A DNA stretch of 6,102 bases from Desulfobacteraceae bacterium (lineage in GTDB: Bacteria > Desulfobacterota > DSM-4660 > Desulfatiglandales > HGW-15): the NCBI GenBank assembly GCA_003819975.1, contig RPPU01000296.1, forward strand, positions 1 through 6,102. The letters run 5' to 3'. The position numbers were made by a program, and so were the translations under genes. Positions 1-4,388 of this stretch are shown here, in pieces. Numbering within the stretch: the first letter of the stretch is position 1; every line of letters starts with the position of its first letter. The notes below the pieces were generated by a model that worked only from the letters and a program-made list of their open reading frames with translations, was not told the DNA's origin and ran no database searches.

Positions 1-210
1 CCCGCAACCCATGGGCGATCTGGATCGAAAGCGGCACCCGCCGGGAGCGGTCTAAGGTAAGCTGTAAATCCATAAAGTGGCCTATTTGAATATGTATAAA
101 CTGGTACTGGACCAGACCAATTTTATCAGTTATTCTTAAAGCTGTAAATGGACAATTACGGCTTAAGCGCCTGAGTCTTTACATATTCTTAATTTTTAGG
201 AGAAAGCAAC
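1..210 (+). promoter_or_regulatory. Leader region upstream of the tryptophanase gene
   Basis: No complete gene is visible here. All three + frames are open at the left edge and stop early (53-55, 58-60 and 87-89). One may be the tail of an upstream gene, but no tail is long enough to identify. The lyase ribosome-binding site is clear: AGGAGA at 198-203, seven bases before the ATG at 211. The sequence turns AT-rich from about base 60. TATAAA at 95-100 and TATTCT at 131-136 and 184-189 are possible -10 boxes, but none has a convincing -35, so no promoter is called. A small hairpin (CTGGT at 101-105, ACCAG at 111-115) lies inside a 15-codon ORF (92-139) that has no tryptophan codon and a poor ribosome-binding site. 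Confidence 0.5.
59..192 (+). repeat. Interleaved short direct repeats in the tnaA leader
   Basis: The 11-mer AAGCTGTAAAT occurs exactly at 59-69 and 139-149, 80 bases apart. A second exact 9-mer, TATTCTTAA, occurs at 131-139 and 184-192. An 11-base repeat is unlikely by chance in 210 bases. The 80-base spacing, close to eight helical turns, would place two bound proteins on the same face. They may be binding sites for a regulator of the lyase gene, which is inference. They could also be remnants of a local duplication. Confidence 0.4.
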
Positions 211-1596
211 ATGAGTTTTCAACCCAAAACCGTTATCGAGCCTTTTCGTATCAAAAGTGTCGAGCCCATTGGCCTCACAACCCCGGCGCAACGCCGGGCC
301 GCCCTGGAACGCGCCGGTCTGAATGTCTTTTCTCTCCGAGCCGAAGAAGTCCTGATCGATCTTTTGACCGACTCCGGCACCGGCGCCATGAGCAATGCCC
401 AATGGAGCGCCATGATGATGGGCGACGAATCCTATGCCGGCAGCCGCTCTTTTTACAAATTCGAAGCCCAGGTCAAAAAGATCACGGGCTATCCCTTTGT
501 GCTCCCCACCCACCAAGGTCGCTCGGCCGAACACATCCTGTTCAGCACCATTCTGAAACCCGGCCAGATTGTGCCCAGCAACACCCATTTTGACACCACC
601 CGCGCCAATATTGAAATCCTGGGTGTCGAAACCGTCGATCTCCTCTATCCCGAAGGCAAACAACCCATGCTCGAACACCCCTTTAAGGGCGATCTGGATG
701 TCCCGGCCCTGGAAGCCTTGATCAAAGAAAAAGGCCGCGATCAAATCCCGATTGTCATGATCACCGTGACCAACAATGCCGGCGGCGGGCAACCCGTTTC
801 CATGGCCAATATCAAGGCCGTGAGCGCGGTATGCCGCAAGCACAAGATCCCGTTTTTTATCGATGCCTGCCGCTTCGCCGAAAACGCCATGTTCATCAAG
901 TTGCGCGAGCCCGGCTACGCCGGCAAAACGCCTTTGGAAATCGCTCGGGAAATGTTTGCCTGCGCCGACGGCGCCACCATGAGCGCCAAAAAAGACGGCC
1001 TTTCCAATATCGGCGGCTTTTTGGCCATGAACAGCGAAGAATGGATCGTCCAATGCCGCAACCGCATGATCCCCATCGAAGGTTTTCCGACCTACGGCGG
1101 TCTGGCCGGTTATGACATGGAAGCCCTGGCCGTGGGCCTTGAAGAAGTGCTGGACGAGAACTATCTCCGTTATCGGCTGATCAGCACCGAATATCTCGGC
1201 AAAAAAATCCTGAAAGCCGGCGTTCCCATTGTGCGCCCGGTGGGCGGGCATGCCGTGTTTATCGATGCCGGCGCGTTCCTGAACCATCTCCCCTGGCAAC
1301 AATTTCCGGGCACCGCTTTAGCCGTTTATCTGTATGAAATGGCGGGTATACGCTCCTGCGAGATCGGCAGCCTCCTCTTTGCCCGCAAAAACGGCGACGG
1401 AATCGAGAAGCCCGCGCCGTATGAACTGCTGCGCCTGGCCCTGCCGCGCCGCATGTACACCCAGGCTCATCTGGATTACGTAGCCGAAGCCATTGAATAT
1501 GCGGCTCAGCATAAAAAAGAGATCCGCGGCGTGCGCTTCACCTACGAGGCTCCAGTGCTGCGGCATTTCACCGCCCGTTTTGAATGGGCGGCATAA
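211..1596 (+). CDS. tnaA: Tryptophanase (PLP-dependent beta-eliminating lyase)
   Basis: This enzyme would cleave L-tryptophan to indole, pyruvate and ammonia in the cytoplasm. The 461 residues match the length of tryptophanase and tyrosine phenol-lyase (TPL), and the fold is complete. Visible landmarks are DLLTDSGTGAMS near 50-61, the PLP-stacking Tyr75 in DESYAGS, HQGR with Arg104 for the PLP phosphate, Asp218 and Arg221 in FIDACR, the Schiff-base Lys261 in MSAKKD, and Arg408 for the substrate carboxylate. Long stretches read like TPL, for example MSNAQWSAMMMGDE and VPIVRPVGGHAVFIDA. The specificity positions are those of tryptophanase: Asp128 (E. coli Asp137) where TPL has Thr, Ile385 (E. 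coli Ile396) where TPL has its phenol-binding Arg, and His452 (E. coli His463) where TPL has Phe. The start is fixed by AGGAGA at 198-203. A hairpin at 1606 suggests the transcript ends after this gene. The family call is very secure; tryptophan over tyrosine as substrate is likely but untested. Confidence 0.93.
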   Translation: MSFQPKTVIEPFRIKSVEPIGLTTPAQRRAALERAGLNVFSLRAEEVLIDLLTDSGTGAMSNAQWSAMMMGDESYAGSRSFYKFEAQVKKITGYPFVLPTHQGRSAEHILFSTILKPGQIVPSNTHFDTTRANIEILGVETVDLLYPEGKQPMLEHPFKGDLDVPALEALIKEKGRDQIPIVMITVTNNAGGGQPVSMANIKAVSAVCRKHKIPFFIDACRFAENAMFIKLREPGYAGKTPLEIAREMFACADGATMSAKKDGLSNIGGFLAMNSEEWIVQCRNRMIPIEGFPTYGGLAGYDMEALAVGLEEVLDENYLRYRLISTEYLGKKILKAGVPIVRPVGGHAVFIDAGAFLNHLPWQQFPGTALAVYLYEMAGIRSCEIGSLLFARKNGDGIEKPAPYELLRLALPRRMYTQAHLDYVAEAIEYAAQHKKEIRGVRFTYEAPVLRHFTARFEWAA

Positions 1597-1605
1597 AATG
1601 CCTTC

Positions 1606-1646
1606 ATGTTTTTTCGATCCTGAAAAGCACAGGATCGAAAAAACAT
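1606..1646 (+). terminator. Perfect 17-bp hairpin after tnaA, probable transcript end
   Basis: Two perfectly complementary 17-base arms (1606-1622 and 1630-1646) enclose the loop AAAAGCA, starting 9 bases after the tnaA stop codon. The GC part of the stem is CGATCCTG/CAGGATCG. The six T's and six A's lie inside the stem, and no clean U-tract follows, so this is not a textbook intrinsic terminator. It could still end transcription or protect the 3' end of the mRNA. The structure is symmetric and would form on either strand. Confidence 0.55.
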
Positions 1647-1694
1647 TTGCTTAACCGGCTGTATTGTTTAGTATTTTTATATCTATCCGGTTCA

Positions 1695-1709
1695 CATTTA
1701 ATTTAAATG
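1695..1709. promoter_or_regulatory. AT-rich palindrome upstream of the 1787 gene, possible operator
   Basis: CATTTAA, one T, then TTAAATG forms a perfect 15-base palindrome about 78 bases before the ATG at 1787. The surrounding gap (1647-1786) holds no gene and is AT-rich. If the downstream antitoxin-like protein autoregulates, as many antitoxins do, this is the best candidate site. That is inference. AT-rich palindromes also arise by chance. Confidence 0.3.
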
Positions 1710-1786
1710 GTTACATAAACGACATTTTAGGTATATCATTCGTATTTACAGCGCCCGAATAACAACCAAGATGGAGCGAAAGGATT

Positions 1787-2077
1787 ATGAAAAAAATCTC
1801 AAGCGCTAAATTACGACAAATCGAAACGGATGATATGCGTAAAGAATATCGTTTCGATTATCGAAAAGCCCAGTCGAATCGTTTTGCCGGTCGGCTTGAT
1901 AAATCGTGTTTGGTTGTCTCTCTCGATCCTGATGTTTCCAAAATGTTTACGAATCCGGAATCGGTTAATGCCATTCTTCGTGCGTTGATCACCGCGATGC
2001 CCAAAGCCATGAAATCGAAAATTGCAAGTAAATCGTCATCAAGGTTAACGAAACATAATGGACGAAAGTCATATTAA
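1787..2077 (+). CDS. Small antitoxin-like hypothetical protein
   Basis: A 96-residue, strongly basic, soluble protein. Residues 17-24 (MRKEYRFD) and 46-69 (LDPDVSKMF, then PESVNAILRALI) fit a pattern I recall from small bacterial proteins: an EYDF-like start, then LDPDVxxxF and SExVNxALRxL. Those are often annotated as hypothetical or as possible antitoxins. I know no established function and assign none. GGAG at 1773-1776, ten bases before the ATG, is a usable ribosome-binding site. The tail after residue 75 is rich in Lys, Ser and Arg and looks disordered. Its last codons overlap the next gene by 20 bases, so the two are probably translated from one message and may be coupled. No toxin of a known family lies beside it; the only partner is the membrane protein that follows. 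Codon use is more AT-rich than in tnaA, which would suit acquired DNA. Confidence 0.65.
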   Translation: MKKISSAKLRQIETDDMRKEYRFDYRKAQSNRFAGRLDKSCLVVSLDPDVSKMFTNPESVNAILRALITAMPKAMKSKIASKSSSRLTKHNGRKSY

Positions 2078-2573
2078 TTACCTTTTTGAACAAGGCCTTG
2101 AAGAATTTCCGCTTTCCCGGATCATTTTAACCAACGCTTTGATGCTCTTATGGATTGTACTGGGGACCCTGGCCTGCTCTTTCCTCAATAGGGTGCTTGC
2201 TTGGGCCTATGCAGCCGCCGCGATCCTCTTGATCCTGGTGATCATGCGCAAAATCATCTGCTCGAATTGCTATTATTACAACAAATGGTGTTCCTCCGGC
2301 TGGGGCAAGCTTTCCGCCCAGCTGTTTTCTCAAGGCGATGTGCAAAAGTTTTCGGCTTGTGTCGGCGTCAAGTCGGCGCCTTTCTTCTATGGTCTGCTTT
2401 TGCTGGTTCCGCTCACCTGCGGCGTGATCGACCTGATCCAAACCTTCAGTCTGTTTAAATTTGGCGTTCTTATTTTGCTCGTCTTAACCGCCTTCTACAC
2501 CGGCAATATCAACCGTAAAAAAGCCTGCATAAATTGTAAAATGAAATGGATCTGTCCGGGAGGCAAAGCTTAA
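2058..2573 (+). CDS. Four-helix membrane protein with two cysteine clusters
   Basis: A 171-residue integral membrane protein that I cannot place in a named family. Hydrophobic segments lie at about 21-43, 46-63, 108-129 and 135-149. Each helix pair is followed by a basic Arg-Lys stretch and a cysteine cluster: CxxCx6C at Cys68, Cys71 and Cys78, and CxxCx5C at Cys157, Cys160 and Cys166. The local wording repeats too (RKIICSNC and RKKACINC), so the protein looks like two copies of one unit: two helices, then RK, then a three-Cys motif. With an even helix number and positive flanks, both clusters should face the cytoplasm. The spacing suits zinc, an iron-sulfur centre or redox thiols, but no ligand can be proven. 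A polar stretch (79-107) with GWGKL separates the halves. The start at 2058 overlaps the upstream gene by 20 bases and has only a weak AAGG at 2041-2044, which favours translational coupling. A later start at Met29 would cut into the first helix. Confidence 0.75.
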   Translation: MDESHINYLFEQGLEEFPLSRIILTNALMLLWIVLGTLACSFLNRVLAWAYAAAAILLILVIMRKIICSNCYYYNKWCSSGWGKLSAQLFSQGDVQKFSACVGVKSAPFFYGLLLLVPLTCGVIDLIQTFSLFKFGVLILLVLTAFYTGNINRKKACINCKMKWICPGGKA

Positions 2574-2588
2574 AAAAATTGCGATGAT

Positions 2589-2618
2589 TAGCTGTTTTTC
2601 CTACAGCCTAAACAGCTA
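2589..2618 (+). repeat. Hairpin between the membrane protein gene and ridA
   Basis: TAGCTGTTT at 2589-2597 pairs perfectly with AAACAGCTA at 2610-2618 across a 12-base loop, starting 15 bases after the stop at 2573. No T-run follows, so a terminator role is uncertain. The reading frame that runs through it toward ridA from 2584 is not thought to be coding. Confidence 0.4.
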
Positions 2619-2656
2619 CAGTCTAATTACCTGCGTTGTTACTAAAAATTTCGCTT

Positions 2657-2683
2657 ATAGGCCGGTTAAGAACCAGCCCCTAC
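2657..2683 (+). repeat. Imperfect palindrome just upstream of ridA
   Basis: The left arm ATAGGCCGGTT (2657-2667) and right arm AACCAGCCCCTAC (2671-2683) fold around AAG with one mismatch and one or two unpaired bases. The right arm, read on the other strand as GTAGGGGCTGGTT, resembles dispersed palindromic repeats I recall from bacterial intergenic DNA. That resemblance is from memory. It ends 15 bases before the ridA ribosome-binding site, so it could affect ridA expression. Confidence 0.35.
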
Positions 2684-2712
2684 AAAAATTTTTAAAAAAG
2701 GAGATAAAAACA

Positions 2713-3093
2713 ATGGCACGTGAAACCATAAACAGTCCCCAGGCCCCCAAGGCCGTCGGCCCCTATGCCCACGCGGTTTGGGCCGGAGAATTTCTTTATC
2801 TATCCGGACAAACCCCGCTCGATCCCAGCACCGGCAAACTGGTCGAAGGCGACATCGCCCAGCAAACCCAACAGGTTTTCAACAATCTCGAAGCCGTGCT
2901 CAAATCGGCCGGCTTGAGCATGGACCATGTGGTCAAATGCAACGTGTTCCTGACCACCATGGCCAACTTTCCCGCCATGAACGCGGTCTATCAAACCCGC
3001 TTTCAGGCGCCCTATCCGGCCCGTTCGACCGTGGCCGTGGCCGGGCTGCCCTTGAACGCCCAGGTCGAAATCGAAATGATAGCGCGAAAATAG
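2713..3093 (+). CDS. ridA: RidA, 2-iminobutanoate/2-iminopropanoate deaminase
   Basis: RidA hydrolyses reactive enamine/imine intermediates such as 2-aminoacrylate to the keto acid and ammonia in the cytoplasm. This protects PLP enzymes from damage. The 126 residues match the family length (E. coli RidA has 128). Hallmarks are NSPQAPKAVGPYAHAV at 8-22, the SGQ strand at 31-33, PARS with catalytic Arg104 (E. coli Arg105), and VEIEMIA near the end with Glu119 (E. coli Glu120). An in-frame ATG at 2584 would add 43 residues unlike the family. The true start is the ATG at 2713, set by AAGGAG at 2698-2703 with nine bases between. It is a separate unit about 1.1 kb after tnaA, on the same strand. 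Because tryptophanase forms 2-aminoacrylate, RidA would clean up behind it. RidA also serves other enzymes, so the link is suggestive only. A G-rich tract starts just after the stop. Confidence 0.93.
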   Translation: MARETINSPQAPKAVGPYAHAVWAGEFLYLSGQTPLDPSTGKLVEGDIAQQTQQVFNNLEAVLKSAGLSMDHVVKCNVFLTTMANFPAMNAVYQTRFQAPYPARSTVAVAGLPLNAQVEIEMIARK

Positions 3094-3099
3094 AAGAAA

Positions 3100-3129
3100 G
3101 GGGTCCAGGGGTCAGGGGTTCGGGGGGGG
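3100..3129 (+). other. G-quadruplex-type motif after ridA
   Basis: Four G-runs (3100-3103, 3108-3111, 3115-3118 and 3122-3129) are separated by loops of four, three and three bases. This meets the usual quadruplex rule with G4 tracts. It begins six bases after the ridA stop and would be in the sense mRNA. The GGGGTCM-like units also look like a short degenerate tandem repeat. Confidence 0.5.
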
Positions 3130-3291
3130 AAAGAATGATTCAAGATTCCGGATTCTGAATTCCGCAGTAAGCCATATGACCGTGAGAAAGTACGAAAGCC
3201 AGAAGCTTCGAAAAGCTGAAGACCGATGACTGGTGACTGAAAACTTCTTTTCCCGGCTTTGTGTGAAACGATTTTCCGAAAAGAATCGGAT
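3130..3291. other. Gene-free spacer between ridA and the broken MGMT gene
   Basis: I see no gene here. It contains near-repetitive stretches (GATTCCGGATTCTGAATTCC near 3144-3163, and GATGACTGGTGACTG near 3225-3239) and a small hairpin, AGCTT/AAGCT, near 3202-3215. ORFs crossing it on either strand look like chance frames. Such wording is common in degraded intergenic repeats. Confidence 0.4.
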
Positions 3292-3603
3292 ATGCAACCG
3301 TTTTTCTACGTCCCTTTTCATACGCCTTTCGGAACCTGCGGCCTGGTCTGGCAAGAGAGCCCGACCGGACCGCGGGTTCAACGCATATTCCTGCCTTCGG
3401 AAAAAAATCGGATTAAAAAAATAATTCTCTCCATTTTTCCGCGGCACAATCCGGAATCATCCCGAAGATCGAAGAACTCATCGACCGGATGCAGGCCTTT
3501 CTCAAAGGCGAAGGTGTTTCCTTTAATTTGCATATAGAATAGATTCCTCCGGTTTTCAGCGCCCGAAAAATACTGCTGAGACCCCGTTATCGCAAAATCC
3601 GCT

Positions 3604-3870
3604 TTATGATAGAGCCTCTTCTCGCAGTTTTTCCTGCACCCACAGATTAACTAAAGTGTCCGGCGCCACACCCCGTTGTTGGGCAAGAATTCGAATTTTT
3701 TTGGCTAGTACTTTATCAACGGCATAGTAAGTCACTTCCGAACCTATTTCGACTTCAAATGATTCTTCCTTGGTTTTATCCCAAAAATCAGAAAGATCAT
3801 GTTCGTCCCAAAAACTCCCGATTTCTTTATAGGACGTCAAACGAGATAGTGAACTTTTATTTTGCTTCAT
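3604..3870 (-). CDS. CopG/BrnA-type antitoxin without an intact toxin
   Basis: An 88-residue protein of the CopG-like antitoxin family that usually pairs with BrnT-type RNase toxins. The N-terminal half carries FWDEHDLSDFWDKT (20-33) and FEVEI, typical of the toxin-contacting part. The C-terminal half is a ribbon-helix-helix: a strand around YYAVD (48-52), a helix at 53-66, and a second helix in PDTLVNLWVQEKLREE (70-85). Antitoxins of this kind bind the toxin and repress their own operon. AGGAGG (complement of 3875-3880) lies four bases before the ATG, inside the end of the toxin stub. The stub overlaps this start by 14 bases, as in intact toxin-antitoxin pairs. The gene sits inside the dead alkyltransferase gene and is AT-rich against its surroundings, so it probably arrived with an insertion. 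The frame is complete and looks functional. With the toxin nearly gone, it may act only as a neutraliser of a related toxin elsewhere, or be on its way out. Confidence 0.8.
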   Translation of the reverse strand: MKQNKSSLSRLTSYKEIGSFWDEHDLSDFWDKTKEESFEVEIGSEVTYYAVDKVLAKKIRILAQQRGVAPDTLVNLWVQEKLREEALS

Positions 3871-3931
3871 ATAACCTCCTTTCAGCCTTGGTCATATCGC
3901 GCGCGGAAAGTATAAGTGCATTTTGATCCTT
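3857..3931 (-). pseudogene. C-terminal stub of a BrnT-like toxin
   Basis: Reading leftward from 3931, an open stretch of 24 codons ends at the stop 3859-3857. Its last part, ILSARDMTKAERRLYE, matches the usual C-terminus of BrnT-family ribonuclease toxins (IRIISARxMTKxERxxYE). A BrnT protein has about 90 residues, so roughly the first 70 are gone: a TAA stop precedes the stub in frame, and the DNA beyond is AT-rich without BrnT-like sequence. The 14-base overlap with the antitoxin start is the normal gene order for this system. The identification rests on one short but characteristic motif plus the context. Confidence 0.7.
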
Positions 3932-4070
3932 TTATGAAAAATATTATAATTCATATCAAATAAATTTTATAGGCTATTTTTACGCATAAGGATTACATGT
4001 TACAATCTATTGAATTTACGTTATTTTTTGGTATTATTCAGTTTTTTTAATAAAATTTCGGCTCCAACTG
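3932..4070. other. AT-rich filler of the insertion
   Basis: This stretch is strikingly AT-rich and holds no full gene. On the minus strand TATAAT (complement of 3943-3948) is a possible -10 box for the antitoxin, but I see no good -35. The only coding-like signal is the small + strand ORF at 3997-4050, listed separately. Confidence 0.5.
3997..4050 (+). other. Micro-ORF resembling the start of an MBOAT acyltransferase
   Basis: ATG at 3997 follows AAGGAT (3988-3993) and encodes 17 hydrophobic residues, MLQSIEFTLFFGIIQFF, then TAA. Many MBOAT proteins (AlgI-type O-acyltransferases) begin with wording like MLFNSIEFxLFFPIV, so this may be a scrap of such a gene. After a one-base shift at the T-run, the next codons give a hydrophobic stretch too, but that overlaps the alkyltransferase remnant. 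The match is short and could be chance. It might also be a tiny membrane peptide. Confidence 0.25.
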
Positions 4071-4090
4071 CATAACATCTATATGTTATG
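4071..4090. repeat. Perfect palindrome at the right edge of the insertion
   Basis: CATAACAT (4071-4078) and ATGTTATG (4083-4090) are perfect 8-base inverted repeats around CTAT. They lie exactly where alkyltransferase homology resumes. The element could be an operator of the lost toxin-antitoxin promoter, or an end of the inserted DNA. No matching copy or target duplication was found at the left edge near 3600. Confidence 0.5.
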
Positions 4091-4388
4091 GCTCATAAGA
4101 TCGGTGTTCTGGGTGCGCCCGCGCCGTGGGCCGGGCCCTGGCCTTCAACCCCTTTCCCATCATTATTCCCTGCCACCGCGCCATTCAATCCAACGGCGGG
4201 CTCGGCGGTTATCAAGGCGGCCTCAAAATAAAACGGACGCTGCTCGAATATGAAGGCCTCGAGTTTTCAGCGTCCGGAAAAGTCCTGATAAAAAAAGGCG
4301 TCGTCAAAGAACTTCACGGCGCCAGAGCTTGAAAACACCCTTTTAAATCGGCAGGTTCTATTTATTTATAAAGTATCATATCGCATTT

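Larger units (their letters stand above)
3292..4332 (+). pseudogene. Broken MGMT-family DNA alkyltransferase, split by an insertion
   Basis: The intact gene would encode an Ogt/MGMT-type protein that moves alkyl groups from guanine O6 to its own cysteine. The N-terminal piece begins at ATG 3292 (MQPFFYVPFHTPFGTCGLVW, then GPRVQRIFLPSE). Near 3440 the frame shifts, and the protein continues as IPKIEELIDRMQAFLKGEG until a stop at 3540-3542. Degenerate sequence resembling PPFQRRILL runs on to about 3600. About 480 bases of unrelated DNA follow. Homology resumes near 4080 as MAHKIGVLG; one lost base near 4115 puts the rest in another frame, and it then continues ARAVGRALAFNPFPIIIPCHRAI to GGYQGGLKIKRTLLEYEGLEF, ending at 4332. 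The active-site motif PCHR is intact, with its cysteine codon at 4171-4173. The IPxGxVxTYG stretch before it is lost or unreadable. The GTG at 4126 that opens a 68-residue frame is the Val of RAVG, not a true start. The gene is almost certainly dead. Confidence 0.85.

Noticed and set aside
92..139. A 15-codon ORF in the leader as a TnaC-type regulatory peptide.
   Set aside because: It has no tryptophan codon and no C-terminal proline, and only a weak ribosome-binding site.
196..1302. A 368-codon open frame on the minus strand over tnaA.
   Set aside because: It is an antisense shadow: the + frame has all catalytic residues of the lyase family, and the minus product resembles no family I know.
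1650..2670. A 10-base inverted repeat (CTTAACCGGC at 1650-1659 and its complement at 2661-2670) as the ends of a mobile element.
   Set aside because: The match stops at ten bases, there is no target duplication, and no recombinase lies between.
2584..2712. An N-terminal extension of RidA by 43 residues.
   Set aside because: It crosses two hairpins and has no family match; the ribosome-binding site and family start agree on 2713.
3112..3447. A minus-strand ORF of 111 codons.
   Set aside because: It runs over G-rich spacer and antisense to the alkyltransferase N-terminus, with no recognisable motif.
3600..4090. An integron cassette inside the alkyltransferase gene.
   Set aside because: The palindrome does not fit the attC core sites, and no integrase or attI is visible.
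4126..4332. A stand-alone 68-residue alkyltransferase-like protein.
   Set aside because: Its GTG is an internal Val codon of the RAVG motif. It lacks a ribosome-binding site and the upstream half of the fold.
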